Under the pieces are notes generated by a model that did not search any database, was not told the origin of the DNA, and saw nothing but the letters and a program-made list of their open reading frames with translations. The position numbers and the translations under genes are program-made. Source: Zasmidium citrigriseum (taxonomy: Eukaryota; Ascomycota; Dothideomycetes; Mycosphaerellales; Mycosphaerellaceae). Taken from it: a stretch of 64,000 nucleotides of DNA. Location of the stretch: assembly GCA_002786025.1 (NCBI GenBank), contig NHNW01000047.1:186001-250000 (forward strand), written 5' to 3'. Below are positions 46,674 to 59,184 of the stretch, piece by piece; within the stretch, counting starts at the first letter, position 1; each line of letters begins with the position of its first letter.

Positions 46674-47131
46674 GGTGGGATTGACTGGATGGTAATGTTT
46701 GCATGAGAGCATGATGGCGTTATGAAATGGGTGCGAGGGTTCCGGGCATGTTTGGGGTGAATTGAAAGTTTTGAGATACCACGACTGGACAGTCTTGTTT
46801 GGGAAAATGCATCTGGGAATTTCGCTGAAACTACTCTCATTCTTATCGCACAGTCTGATCCAGCCGAAACGCGTGCATGCAACAACTCGTTTATGCAAAA
46901 CGCCCTCAAAGAAGCACAGCTGTCTGATTGACCCAATTACAACGACGAAAAAAGATCCGCGTGCGCAGTGTTGTCCGTTCGAGTGTCCATTCGAGTGACA
47001 AACAGGGGGTATAATGAGTAAGAGCAACCTCCAACCACAAGGGAAACGCCAAAGTCTTCCCAATTCCGTGTCCCCTCAACCGTGAAGCCTCAATTGTTGG
47101 TACATGTCATCTTCAGTCGATGTGTGTTTCG
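46674..47131. other. Convergent 3' flanks of NNF1 and GPC1
   Basis: 458 bp lie between two stop codons facing each other. It probably holds both 3' UTRs; I see no gene, and the overlapping short frames are unsupported. Confidence 0.5.
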
Positions 47132-49305
47132 TTATTCGTTCTTCTTGTCTGCCGCCTCGGTAGCTTTCCCGTTCGCCGTCGTGACCGTGTGGCCTACGAG
47201 ATCACTCGCAGAGGCTAGTCCGCCGTCCAAGGTCCGGCCTAGTCCCATGCCTGGGGTCGCTGCCGGTGTTTCTTCGAAGTCGACAGATTGCACCGACTCG
47301 GTGGCCGAATCGAGAGGCGGGAGGGTGTCTGTCGATTTACCGCGTTTGTGAAGGCTGTCTTGACCTTCGCCTTGCGCTGTTGCGCCATCGGCCGCAGGTC
47401 CCAAGTCCAAGGCAGTCGTTGTCCCACCCGAGGTCCCGTCCAGACCAGTGGGCCCGGCCGGGCTGGTGAATGGGCTTCCCACAGACACACCGTCCTGTCC
47501 AGTGATGTCCGGACTTTTTGACATGCGCGCAACTTCCTTTCGTAACTGATCCAGCTCCTTCTCCATCCTGCGCCCAAAGACATCGATGTAGTACGTCGCG
47601 CCATTCCAACTGGCGAGTGAAAAGACGATCATCATGAACGACGCGGACGCCCATCGGTACCAGAACCAGATTGGGCAGGGCAGCATGGTCAGAAGAGCGT
47701 AAACGTACTGAATGCACATGAACACTGGCTCCTGATACTGCTCAGGGAAGCCAAGAACAAATTTGCCAAGGAAGTTTCCGCGATAGCTTCGACGGAGCCA
47801 GGTGAAGGAAGTCGGCCGTCCAGCAGCAATCTTGGCTCGCTTGCGTACGGTGATCATGAAGTGGTACGACAGCTGCCAGATGGCGTAAGGCAGGGTTGCC
47901 CAAATTATCATCTCATATAGGCTGTAATGCTCGGGGGCTCCTGGCTCAGAGTACTTGATGGTGTGGATCGCAGGAAATTTCTCCAGCTGCATTGACTTTG
48001 GAATCAGGTGGACCAGCACGTGTAGTGTCGCGCAAGGCATGATGTGGATGAAGAGCCTGTAAAGAGTCAGCAAATTGTTCTGATCGTTTAAAGCGGCATT
48101 GTTGTTTGCGGCGTTCGACAGGCTTGCATCTAGACATGACAGATCTAAAGCAGCAGTCGGGAAGTGCGAAAGGGATCAACATACGTTGTTGTCTGCAAGA
48201 AGTCAGATAATTGACAAAGACTTCGAATTTTGGCCGATAACATACTTTGTCCAGACTGTGGAAGACAAGACTGTTCCTCCACATGGCAATAGCAACAGCG
48301 TTATTGCCAAAGGCGAGACAGTAGGTGCTGATGAAAAGTCGTTTCGATTGCGGGAAGAACCAGATGGTCAAAGCGAGGAGCATATTGACAAAGTAGCAGA
48401 GATCCGCCAGGAAATAGTGGAAGCCGATCTTGTGGTATTTGTACCATCGGATGGGCATGAAATAGCTATCAAACGTTAGCCCAGTCGTCCAAGTTCACCG
48501 TGGAACGTATGTCGACTTACATCAGTTGGATGGTGTACCAATAGTGGAAGTACTCCGGATAAGCCCCAATCATGTAGGCAGAGATGAAGATATTCAGAAC
48601 GGCCGTGACGAAGGAGATTTTCTCCATCATCGTGACTGTCTTTGCATCGTTCCATCGCTTGTTCAAACGATCGACGGACAGCCTGACCCGCTTGCGATAT
48701 TTATCAAGTCGCTCTTCCGGCGCAACGTTGACACGTTTCCTCCATTCGTCGACGAGATTGTTTTTACTAGACAAGGCTCGCGACGCAAGCTTCGCCCTCT
48801 GCCGCCGCAGTTTCTCAGCATTGTTGTGAATCGCATCTTGCATCTTTTCGAGCCGCTGCGGCAGAGCCAAGTTCTCCAAGATATCGAACATGGTCAAGCG
48901 ATCGACGGGCGGGAAGTTCTCGTTGTTGAACGACTCAAAGGTGCTCCCAGCATCCGATGAACTGTTAGTTCGGGTCAAGAAGCCAGGCGTACCAGGAGTG
49001 CTGAGCCCGCTGATGGAGCCGCCAGCAGACAGGTAGTCGTCGACGGGCTTGAGGGTATCGCTTGGAGTGCGGCCATGACCTCTGTTGGCGTCGTCCGGGG
49101 GCGGCTTGAGGTCTTCCTCCTTTGCAGCAGCCATCTGGTCAAGCTCTGGGGTCATATCGTTCGGTTTGTTAGGACGTCTGGGAGCGTCGATGTCTTCGAG
49201 ACGCGCAAAGGCTTCGAGCTCCTCCTCGGGGATGAGCTCTAGGTAGGAAGAACGATGGCCAGGGAAGTAGGGGCGTCGCAGGTCGGACTTGTAGGTGACG
49301 GGCAT
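47132..49305 (-). CDS. GPC1: Glycerophosphocholine acyltransferase Gpc1
   Basis: Exons 49305-48521, 48465-48246, an 8-nt microexon 48192-48185 and 48056-47132 total 645 codons plus stop. The direct exon 2 to exon 4 join is out of frame. The microexon (ACAACAAC), flanked by TTGCAG and GTATGT, restores SLDKTTTLFIHIMPCATLH, which matches the family. The first about 150 residues are disordered. Then a helical region leads into a DUF2838 multi-pass domain from EKISFVTAVLNIFISAYMIG through MPIRWYKYHKIGFHYFLADL, WRNSLVFHSLDK and PCPIWFWYRW. The tail is a coiled coil plus a Ser/Gly-rich stretch. Yeast Gpc1 acylates glycerophosphocholine to lysophosphatidylcholine in the ER, recycling choline into lipid. 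It is divergent from SMC1 with 573 bp between starts. Confidence 0.87.
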
Positions 49306-49878
49306 CTTAAGAAGACATGACAGTCAACAGCGGCTCACAACGGAAGGGCATGTGACCGGGCTGGTCGGTGCCTGGTTGGGCGGAATGCGTGACGGAGAGG
49401 CTTACTCGGGGGAGGAGGCAGAGTTGTGAAGCAGCTCCAAAGTGGACGTTTCGCGTGCTCTCAATCTGCCGCTGCTAACGATCAATCAACACAACACACG
49501 CTGGGTCTGGCTCATGCGCGGGCAGCCCGCCGCGTCCTTCTTCCACGCTGGTATGATGAACTACTCACAAAGTGGCAGCAGACGCAGACGCAGTCGGTGA
49601 ATGACAGCAGCCTATCGCAGCCCGCGAGAGACTGAACGTGCTTTAAGGTTCGTGACGTCGATTCCCGCATCTGGATGCTGCTGACTCAGAATCGCGACTT
49701 GCGACCCCATACCCTGTCACGCGTTTGGCGTCGCATCCAGAGCACAAACACTAGACCACGACTTCACTCACTCACCACCGCTGTCACATGCCCCCGCGCT
49801 GGCGGTAATACCAACATCCAAGCGCTGAGCTGCGCGACCTTCAATCCCCTCCAGCAACATCAATACCCACGCGACACC
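49306..49878. promoter_or_regulatory. Divergent promoter, GPC1 / SMC1
   Basis: The 573 bp between the two start codons contain both promoters. The SMC1 frame is open back to 49675, but the canonical Smc1 N-terminus begins at 49879, so the part before it is treated as 5' UTR. No obvious TATA box. Confidence 0.5.
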
Positions 49879-52800
49879 ATGGGCAAGCTCCTCGCGCTCG
49901 AGCTGTACAACTTCAAGTCCTACAAAGGCCACCATGTCTTGCAGTTCGGCGACAGCTACTTCACCTCCATCATCGGCCCCAATGGATCCGGCAAGTCCAA
50001 TTCCATGGACGCGATCTCGTTCGTGCTAGGCATCAAGTCGTCTCACCTGCGATCGCAACATCTCAAGGACCTGGTCTATCGAGGTCGCGTGCTGAAGCAT
50101 TCCAAAATTAACGCCGATGGAACTGCAACAGACGACATTCCGAATGGCCACGTCAACGGCGATGCCGCGAATGGAGCCGAAGATGCCGACGAGGAGATTG
50201 AGATACCCATTGAGAGCCAGCGCAACGACCCGCAAACGGCATGGGTGATGGCTGTCTATGAGGATGACGCGGGAGAGGAGCAGAGATGGAAGCGAACCAT
50301 CACGTCCAACGGCCAGTCCGAATACCGCATCAACAACAAGTCAGTCTCTGCTAAGGCGTACAACGAGTCACTTGAGCAGGAGAACATCTTGATCAAGGCG
50401 CGCAACTTCCTCGTCTTCCAGGGAGATGTCGAGGCAATCGCGTCGCAATCACCAAAAGATCTCACGCGTCTGATTGAGCAGATCAGTGGATCGCTGGAAT
50501 ACAAGGCCGACTATGAGCGACTCAAGTTGGAGAAAGAGAGAGCTGAAGAAGACCAGAGGTACAAGCTGGACCAACGCCGAGGCATCAATGGCGAGATCAA
50601 GCAGTACAAAGAGCAAAAGGAGGAGCTCGACAAGTATGAGCAGACGCGAGACGAGAAGGACGGAGCCGTGGTCACACAGATACTCTGGAAGCTCTTCCAC
50701 TTCCAGCGCACCATCGAAGACAGCACTGCCGAGATAAAGAAGCACCAGGCTGAGTTGAAGGAGTTCAGGCGTAATGTGCAGAAGTTCTCAGACCGACTGG
50801 AGGCAGCAAGGGCAGAGCAGGCCAAGGTGGGGCGCGAGGTCAACAAGTGCGAGCGTGAGATCAAGCGCAAAGAAAAAGACGTCGAAGACAAGGAGAACTC
50901 ACTCGTGCCCGTGGATGAGAAGCTCTCCATCGCTACTTCTAATCTCGAGCGATGTGATCAGAATTCGAAGAAACTGGCAACGTCTCGGGACGAGAAGAAG
51001 AAGACTGTCGATAAATTTGAGAAAGACCTTCAGACCGTTCAGACTGCGCAAAAGCGATGGGAGAAAGAGTGGAATGCCCAGCAGCAGAAGATGGGCAGGC
51101 AGCTGAGCGACGCAGATCTTCAGGAACTGGAACGCCTTCGGAGAGAAGTCTACAAGCGTGCTGGAAACGACCAGATCAAGATTGACTCCATTACGCGACA
51201 GCTCAAGACTGATGAAGAGACTGTTGCGTCTCTCAAGTCGTCACTTGACAATGCGGAAGCCCAAGAGACGAATTTGCAGGAAGATGTTGACGGCTTGAAG
51301 CAGAGACGTGATGAAGTCCGCCGCACGATCAAGACCACCAGCAAAGAGATCGATGCCAAACAGGTCGCCATCAACGCCTTGATTAGCGATCGGGACCGTA
51401 CAGAGCAGAAGAGACGAGAGCTGGACGAGAAGCTGCACCAGGCACTCACCAAGCTTGATGAGGCGCAGGGATTCCAGCGTGAATCTCGAAAGGAGGCCCA
51501 ACAGCGAGAGATGGTCTCTCAGCTGAAGCGCATCTACCCTGGGGTCCGCGGCATGCTCGGCAACCTCTGCAGGCCAAAGCAGAAGAAGTACGAGGTTGCG
51601 GTCTCCATCGCTCTGGGGCGACACTATGAATCAATCGTGGTCGACACTGAGAAGACGGCGAGGGAATGCATTCAATTCCTGAAGGACCAGCGTACAGGGC
51701 AAGCGACCTTCATCCCGCTGGACACAATCATTCACAAGCAGCCCAACGCTAATTTGCGAGGCATGCACCAGGGCATGCGCCTGGCCATTGATACTATCGA
51801 TTTCGACACGAACTTGGAGCGAGCAATGAGCTTCGCCTGTGGCAATGCCATCGTTACCGACACGATTACAATCGCAAAGAATCTGGTGTACAACCGGAAC
51901 GTCGATGCCAAGGCAGTCACACTCGATGGCACAGTCATTCACAAGGGCGGTAACATGACCGGTGGTGAGGGCTTCGAGAAGAAGCGTAGATTCGAAGACG
52001 CAGAAGTGGATTCGTTACGAACCATAGTCGAAAAGCTCAAGGCAGAGATCGGGGCCCTGCCAAATGGTCACAAGCGCCAATCCGAAGAGGAGCAACTGCG
52101 ATCAGAAATGACAGGGTTGGAAACAAAGTTGAAGTACGCCCAAGAAGAACTCAAGACCCTCGATCGCAACATCGACAGCAAGTCGCGAGAATTGCAACAC
52201 GTTCAGTCTCAGCTCAAGGACCTAAGACCAAAGTACCAGGAGCAAGCTCGTGGCGTTGAGACTTTGCGCGAGCGCCTCGATGAGCACACATCTGCTCTGG
52301 CTGAGATCGAAGGCGAGGTATTTGGTGCTTTCTGCCAGCGGGTGGGTTACGAGAGTATACGTGACTATGACAGACAGCAGGGTGCTTTACAGGAGGAAGC
52401 AGCTCAGCAGGCGAACGACTTCAAGAGACAGATTTCAAGGCTGGAGAGTCAGGTTGATTTCGGAAAGAAAGACCTGGCAGCCCTTGACACACAGCTGAAG
52501 AACGCTCAAGATCGGGGCAAACGCGAGGAAGCCATGGTCGCGAAGCTGCAGGCCGAGAAAGAGCAGATTGAAGCAGAGCTGGAGAGTATCAAGGATGCGA
52601 TTGACGAGCTCAGGGAACAGCTCGACCAACTCAAGAAGCAGCATGAGGAGAAAGGCGAGACAGTGGAAGAGGCGAGACAAGAGTACAAAAAGAAGAGCCG
52701 GGGGGAGGAAAAGACGGTCAAGGAGATCAACGCCTTGGACGCCGAAGTGCAAAAGGCCGCAAGTGGACGCTACGGTGTTCTGCGAAGCTGCAAAGTCGAG

Positions 52801-53738
52801 AATATTAGCCTTCCTCTGGAGCGCGGCAGCAACAAGGTTGACGCGCTGCCAATGGAAGACGTCGCACTCGAAGATGAAGACGCCATGGATGTCGACGGTG
52901 AAGAAGGCACTGCTGCGGCTAAGGTCAACGACTACGGCATCGTGATCGACTTTTCTGAGCTCGACGACGATCTGAAAGAAGACTCCAGCGACGAATGCGA
53001 AGCGTCTCTGTCAGAGAAGATCAACACGCTTCAGGCGTCTCTTGACAAGATGGCCCCTAACATGCGCTCTGCCGAGCGTCTCGAGACGACGGAGCAACGT
53101 CTCAACGCCACGGAACAAGAGTTCAACGCTTCCAAATCAGCATACAAGAAGGCCAGCAAGGCTTTCGAAGATGTTCGGACCAAGCGCATGGATCTCTTCC
53201 AAAAGGCTTTCTCGCACATCTCGGAGCAGATCGGCCCGGTCTACAAAGAGCTCACCAAGACACAATCCTTCCTTCTTGGTGGAAATGCCTCTCTCGACGT
53301 CGAGGACGAAGAGGAGCCTTACCTCGCCGGTGTCAAATACCACGCCATGCCGCCGCTCAAGCGCTTCCGTGACATGGAGCACTTGTCTGGTGGCGAGAAG
53401 ACGATGGCGGCGTTGGCACTGCTCTTCGCCGTGCACACCTACGCCCCATCGCCTTTCTTCGTCTTGGACGAGGTGGACGCCGCGCTGGACCACGCCAACA
53501 CAACGCAGCTGGCGCAGTATGTGCGCGAACACGCGGGGCCGGGCATGCAATTCGTCGTGATCTCGCTCAAGACGGGCTTGTTTCAAAACAGTGAGACATT
53601 GGTCGGAATTATGCGCGACCAAGCGGTGAACAGCTCACGCGCTCTGACGTTGGATGTAAGTCTATTCGTTGAATGTTTGGTTGGGAGAGGGGTTGATGCT
53701 AATGTTTGTTACAGTTGCGAAAGTATCAGGCTGTCTAG
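49879..53738 (+). CDS. SMC1: Cohesin subunit Smc1
   Basis: Exons 49879-53655 and 53715-53738 encode 1266 residues, the usual length for Smc1. The second exon has only eight codons (LRKYQAV and stop), joined over a GTAAGT/CAG intron to give TLDLRKYQ. Residues 1-170 form the N-terminal ATPase head, starting MGKLLALELYNFKSYKGHHV, with Walker A GPNGSGKSNSMDA near residue 33. Two long coiled coils flank the hinge (about 540-690, with YPGVRGMLGNLCRPKQKKYE and GNMTGGEGFEKKRRF). The C-terminal head has the ABC signature LSGGEKTMAALALLFA near 1169 and Walker B FFVLDEVDAALD near 1192. With Smc3 and Scc1 it forms the cohesin ring that holds sister chromatids and shapes chromatin loops. An acidic insert (DEDAMDVDGEEG) occurs near residue 1000. 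Confidence 0.95.
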
Positions 53739-54727
53739 CCTCCGTCACGAGGTCACCGCATGTACTCATATGCTCGAAGAGATGGTTTTGGTGGCTCAAG
53801 GCGTTCGAAGGGTGAAAAGGAGGCTTTGCTATGGCGGTGCAAGTATGTCTCTTCCAGCGAGGCGTTCTGCGGTGGAAGAAACGAATGAGGTGGATCTACA
53901 GCTTCCGCTGGTCTTGGAATCGACTGCCTGCCGACAAGCACGATTCCCTAAGCATTATTAAGAATCGGCTCCTATATCGCTCGTATGCACTCTTACTCGC
54001 TTCCTGCATCCCATCGAAACCGAATCTCTCTCCATTGCTGATCACCGACTGCTGATCTTTTGTTGAGGATTGAAAGCTTCCTGAGTCCTGGTGCCCGGGT
54101 ACACGAGTAAGGGGCGCGAGTCTTGCGTTATTGCACATGGTCGCCGGCGACTCATGGTCACGGGCCAATAATGCTAAAGCACGCCTCGATCGATATTGAA
54201 GAGTCAAACGAGATGAGATTGCTGCTAATGTTAGTGTATTGTCAATGAAAGCGTGTCGACCACGAGTACCCGCGATACTGGAAGATCGTCGTCACGGACC
54301 GAGGGGTGGTTGCTGTCAAGGCCAAATTTATACAGACGCGATGGCTCGATGCGCTGGGCGTGGTTCCGCGAGTCGTGGTGGTGCTGGTCTCGGACTCTCG
54401 GACACGCGGATGTGATACGTTTTGGTGCTTGAGCATCAACATCGATCACGTCGGGGACTTGCAGACTTGATTCAACTCTCAACTTGACCGGGTCGGGACG
54501 AACGATTAGACGCGCTCGTCACGCAGAATGATGTCGGAGATGCATTTTGTCTGAAAGTTAAGGTTGATAAAGTTGTAGGTCTGCTCCGAATACTCATTAT
54601 CTGCTCGTCGTTATTTAGAGTGATATGAGGATGAGAACCGACTTTCCAGAGAGGACCGCGAGTTCGTGTGAGGATTGTCACATGCAGTAGTAGTGGTAGC
54701 GCGAAGTGAATGTTTGAAAATGGGTTC
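53739..54727. other. SMC1 3' flank and intergenic DNA
   Basis: About 990 bp with short frames on both strands only. No RNA gene or repeat was seen before the MITE at 54728. Confidence 0.5.
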
Positions 54728-54881
54728 TTCCCTCCTTCTTCCGCTCAAACTGGACGATTAGCTCTCTCTACGGAAGCACGTAAGTCTAAGCTATTAGAGA
54801 GCTTCTCACACTCTCAAGCCTTCTCGAGAGAGTTAGGGATTGCTAGAGACATCTTCCACTTTGACCGGAATACCGAGAGTA
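54728..54881 (+). mobile_element. TA-flanked MITE family, copy 3
   Basis: Left TTCCCTCCTTCTTCCGCTCA and right GACCGGAATACCGAGAGTA are the inverted ends; the left TA has mutated to TT. The length is 154 bp. The interior GAGAGTTAGGGATTGCTAGA matches copy 4 closely. Confidence 0.75.
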
Positions 54882-55164
54882 CAGCGAGCCAAGCCAACGA
54901 CCCTCTCCAAGAGCAACGCACCCAAGTACCACTCAACTCCTCTTCTCCAGCAGTAAGTCCGAAATTGGATCTTCGTCGTGTTGCAGTACGATTGCAGGCG
55001 CAGCATCGGCAGTGGAAGACGACACCAAGCAAAAAATCCCAAACACGACCAACACGACGGCCTAACCCTGGATAGGGGAGAGCAGTGTGTCCACCAACAT
55101 GTATATAACAGTATGGCATCGAACGCATTCCTCTGCTCCTCATCACATACTCGTTTCATTAACA

Positions 55165-55275
55165 ATGCCTTCAAAGCTCGCACTCCCCTTCCTCTCCGCC
55201 AGCCTGGCCTTGGCCGGACACATATACCTCCCACCACAATACTCCAACATCACGCCCATCATCGAACACAACTAG
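55165..55275 (+). CDS. Candidate 36-residue secreted peptide
   Basis: This frame is too short for most gene finders. It starts ATGCCTTCAAAG with an AACA context and encodes a convincing signal peptide, MPSKLALPFLSASLALA, then a 19-residue tail (GHIYLPPQYSNITPIIEHN) with one N-glycosylation sequon and no Cys. A TATATAA box lies 56 bp upstream at 55103-55109. No donor site near the TAG extends it. It may be a genuine small secreted peptide or the truncated 5' end of a lost gene. Without expression or conservation data I cannot choose. Confidence 0.35.
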   Translation: MPSKLALPFLSASLALAGHIYLPPQYSNITPIIEHN

Positions 55276-57867
55276 TCCAGGGAAAAGCTGAAAGTCATCA
55301 TCCCTCGCATATTAAGAAATTTTGCCCATGAATGCAAGAATCGTGAGAGCTTCTAGAAAATGCACATCTTGCTGTTGGCGACCTTGCAACTTACATTGAG
55401 GTTGAGGACGCATGCAATTACGGAGCGCCAAGGAGGTCTATAGAGACGGACGTGTTAATGCCCAATATCGACCGGCGATAAATGCAGACCGTATGAAGTG
55501 CGGTCATGCGCTGTCGCCAACCCCAGCCTGTACAACCAAAGCCCTGGCTCGCTCAAACCAACAGGATGGCATGGATCCATACCGGAGAGACAGGGCTATC
55601 CTAGTCATCCGTGGCTGTCTGAAACTTCGTCGTGCGGACGAGCCGCTCGCGGGCCTTCACCGACGACAGGTCGCAAAAGGCGTGACGCTTGTTTCGGCAG
55701 ACGGTATTTGAGAAAGATCCCTGACCTTTTCGCGGATCCAGTTCGAGAACCGTGCGAGGGTAGATCGCGGAGAAGCTCGCCTTTGTAGAATAGCTGTAGG
55801 TGGAGTTTCGAACATTGTTGCACAGTTGGGCATTGAAGATTTGCTAGTTTTCGACTTTTGATGAACGCATCTCTGCGCTGAGTCGGAGTTCCATGGGTTT
55901 GGATATTAGCCTCCGGGATGATGGCGAGTCTCGCGTGGTGAGATGCAGCTATCCGGACGTCGGCCGGCACGGTCATTGAGCAGGGGTGTCGGTGACGGAT
56001 GTTCTGGGCCCCAACAGCATAACTATTGAGTGCAAACATGTCGCTACCGGTCAAGATAAAGAAGATAGCCAGGTCATCAGATAGCACAGTCGAGACCCGA
56101 GGACGCGTCTTGTGGTTGAAGCAACAAATGAGGTCAATATTAAGTGGAAAGCGTTCCAACGTCTCGCAGACGATCTCAATCCACTGCCATGTTCTGGAAG
56201 TTGATGTTGAAAGCTTGCCTCGCGGCCCCCAACAACGTTCGAATGGCATGTCGACATAACCGATAACGCGTGTTCTCCAGACATTGAACAGGTGAATCGC
56301 CTCTTCGTCGATTGACCGCTTGTCAGGAAGTCGGCTGCTGGAAGCTGTCGATTGATGGAAGCTGGGTCAGCCAACAGCTTCGTTCGGCTCCACGGGTTCT
56401 TCTACCACTGTCCCAGGACCGCGATGCCTTCCAGCAATCCACGTATGAGGAATCGAGTAAACCGCCACGTCAAAGATCTGCAGTGCCGAGGAATCCTGAT
56501 CTATGGGAGTGCGATCCTGCCATTGATGAAGTCTCGCTGCAAGAGTACCCTCGGTGTTCCGGTCAAACTGGACGATGCCTCTAGCAATTCCCAACTTTCT
56601 CGAGAAGGATTAAGAGAGCACAAAGGCATTTAGTAGCTTAGAGTCGTGTGCTCTCGTGGAGAGAGCTGATCTCCCAGTTTGAGCGGAGGAGGGAGGGTAG
56701 AGAGCAAAGTGCAGACTACTGCACCGCGTCGGAGGTCCGCCAACTCTCACGGCGGTACCTGCATCGTCATGCAAGGCGGCCGCCAATTCTCCGGAGGGCT
56801 CATGTGCGCAAGAAGTCAGCTCGCCACGAGCGTGTCATCGGCATGTCGGCTTGCCGAAGACAATCGAGAAGGGCGGGAAGGCGAGATGTCATGTCCAGAT
56901 AGGAAAGTGCAGCAAAGCAATGGGAGAGAGGAAATGAAGGGAGAAGCGTGGTCCGCCACAGAAATGCAGTGTCCTGTCAGGCACGAAGGCTCGGCGGGGG
57001 AGAAAGCGGTATGGTGCCAGGGGCACGGTGCTGCAGACCGAGAGTGGGCGGGCTAGCAAAGCCAAACCCTAGCCAGAAGCTCGGTGGTGATATGGCGATG
57101 GCGATGATTGGGCGTGGGCAGCCGTTAGAGAGCCCGGGAACGTTGCCGCGATCTCACGAAACGAACGATGAAGCGTTCGCGGCGGTCGATGGACAACGCG
57201 CTCGGCGGGCCATATTTCCACGTTGGAGGAGGATGTGCTGGATTCGCGGTCTAGTTGGCGAGCAGCTCGCCAATGGCAGGTCGCCGCCGCTATTTGATGG
57301 AGAGATGGGTGTATATTGATTGACACATTCCGGTCGGACAGGCGCCGTGTCGGGACAGACGTCGTGGTGCAGGTCGCTCGAAGCAGAACGTGTCGCTGGA
57401 ATTGCAGATGCGTTGTGGATGCAGGCCCGGGGTGTTGCGCGCGCTGGCGTCGATTAGGCGCAACCTTGTCCACGCCTCGCTCGCAAGCGCACGCCGGCTC
57501 CTGGCTGGCGCGGGCAGGGAACGGCTTCACCTTGTAGATGTAGTAGTGCGTCTGGCTGCCAACGGTCCGCTGACTTGCCTGGCCTTGACTTCGCCTTGAC
57601 TTCTCTTCTGCTGCGTGTGTCTTGTCTCACTCTCCAACTCCGCTGCATGCGAGCGTTGAGTTGCCCGGCAGCGTTGCAGCAGACACCGACACCGACACCC
57701 ACGTCCTGCGCGCCTTCCTGCCTGCCATTCCCTCGCCAGTCGCTCCTTCCTTCCGCCGACCTTCTCTTCGAAACAACGACGACATTCGCCGCGTCTCACG
57801 CCTTCGCCTTCTCTTCCCTTCTGCGGTGGCCGCATTGGACTTGGATGCTTGATGCGTGAGTCGAGCC
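55276..57867. other. Long intergenic region with one MITE
   Basis: About 2.6 kb hold MITE copy 4 and several frames of uncertain value. The longest, on the minus strand at 55605-56249 (214 codons, no ATG-proximal family motif), may be the decayed remains of a gene. The 56640-57500 part is GC-rich with short overlapping frames. The last about 300 bp are the promoter of the membrane-protein gene. Confidence 0.4.
56546..56699 (-). mobile_element. TA-flanked MITE family, copy 4 (reverse)
   Basis: TACCCTCGGTGTTCCGGTCA at the left and TTTGAGCGGAGGAGGGAGGGTA (given here as its last 14: GAGGAGGGAGGGTA) at the right are inverted repeats bounded by TA. The 154-bp length matches the other copies; the orientation is opposite to copies 2, 3 and 5. 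Confidence 0.75.
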
Positions 57868-58797
57868 ATGGACTCCTCACCTGTACGTGTCTCCATCCAC
57901 GCGCTGCGACGTGACATCCGTCTCACAGTGCGCAACAACGACTGACAGTTTGTCCAGCGTGAGCCCCAGCGGCTTTCAGCTCTTTACCAGTATCACAACG
58001 CCCCCGAAGTCGCCCCCGCACACGGCTTGGAATACGACGACACCATCTATCCTTCATCCGACAAGTATCCCGTAATTCGCGAGACCGCATACGATGGCAA
58101 ACTGGGCGGAAAGTATGGCTTTAGCGGCGACAGCAACAAACCACCCCGGATAATCTTTGGAATGAAAGTGCGGACGTTCTTGGTGGTGGCATCTGTCATG
58201 ATTCTGGTTATTGTTGGAGCAGCAGTAGGAGGTGCGGTCGGTGGGCAGCAATTAAGAGAGAACCAGACTCAAGCCCAGAGCCTATAGTAAGTCGACTGCC
58301 CACATTCCTCATGCACGTCCTAACGTATCTCGCGTAGCACCAACGGCACCAACTCACCCGCAACACATCCTTCCGCAACGACATCAGGAGCCTCATCAAC
58401 ATCGACATTCTCCGCAGCAACACCGACATACACTCCGCTATCAGATTGCCCGGATTCGAACGACACGACATACACCTCATCCTTCGCCAAGGGCTCATCA
58501 GGCGACGTACCGAAGAACGCCGGCCTGCATTTCACCAAATACTGCGACCTCTCCAACCCACTATCGGAAGAAGGCGCACAACGCATCGCCGAAGCCTTCG
58601 TCTACAGCTTCAGCGACTGCGTCGAAGTCTGCGCCGGCTACAACTTCTGGAACAACGACAGCAACTGCACCGTCGCCGTCTACCAACCCGATGGTGGACG
58701 GCCCGGAAACTGCTGGTTAGGCAACGCCGGCGACGTCAAAGCGAGCTCCCTGAACGAGACCCAAGGAACCGACGTCGCAATTCTTACCACCCATTAA
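57868..58797 (+). CDS. Single-pass membrane protein with Cys-rich ectodomain
   Basis: Exons 57868-57882 (only five codons), 57958-58286 and 58338-58797 encode 267 residues. Introns have GTACGT/CAG and GTAAGT/TAG borders, and both joins are in frame (MDSSPREPQRL; SLYTNGTNSP). The cytosolic N-terminal about 95 residues contain several Tyr/Pro motifs. One membrane helix, TFLVVASVMILVIVGAAVGG, follows. A Ser/Thr-rich stalk then leads to an ectodomain of about 110 residues with six or so Cys (SDCPD, KYCDLS, SDCVEVCAGYNFW, NCTVAV, GNCWLG). This looks like a PAN/WSC-type sugar- or protein-binding module (inference). Comparable fungal proteins are often called PAN-domain or WSC-like membrane proteins; function here is unknown. 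Confidence 0.8.
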
Positions 58798-59184
58798 TGT
58801 ATATACCCCAACTCCCTTGAGAGAGCACGGTTACGGTGTCTACGACGACAGGTTCATTGGATTTGATGTGTGTATGGCTTCTTTGCGCAACACAGCGGGT
58901 GGCGTTCAAGGGGCGTTTTTGCAAACCAAACGATCGTTGCCCGGCTACTGAGAGCCGGGCTTACTTTGCTCTTTCTTTACCGTGAAATGTGTGGAGGAAG
59001 AGTTGGATTAGCTCCAATGAGCCCAAAGACAGATCTTGAATCGACGACGGTCTGGATACGAAGACAGCGAACGCGCGAAAAGAGCAGGATGTAGATACTG
59101 CGCCTGAAGCAGGAAAAGATGTCGAATGTGAAAAACAAGTCAACGTCCAAGAAAGAAAGCATCACATCAATCAGTTCAAGCTAC
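58798..59184. other. Convergent 3' flank
   Basis: 387 bp follow the stop of the membrane-protein gene, before MITE copy 5. I see no supported gene. Confidence 0.5.

Noticed and set aside
49675..49878. In-frame 68-codon extension upstream of SMC1.
   Set aside because: Smc1 proteins begin at the MGKLLALELYNFKSYKG motif; the extension is Arg/Thr/Gln-rich and looks like 5' UTR.
55605..56249. Minus-strand frame of 214 codons.
   Set aside because: It has no recognisable domain, and part of the better-looking peptide sequence lies in a different frame; at most the remains of a gene.
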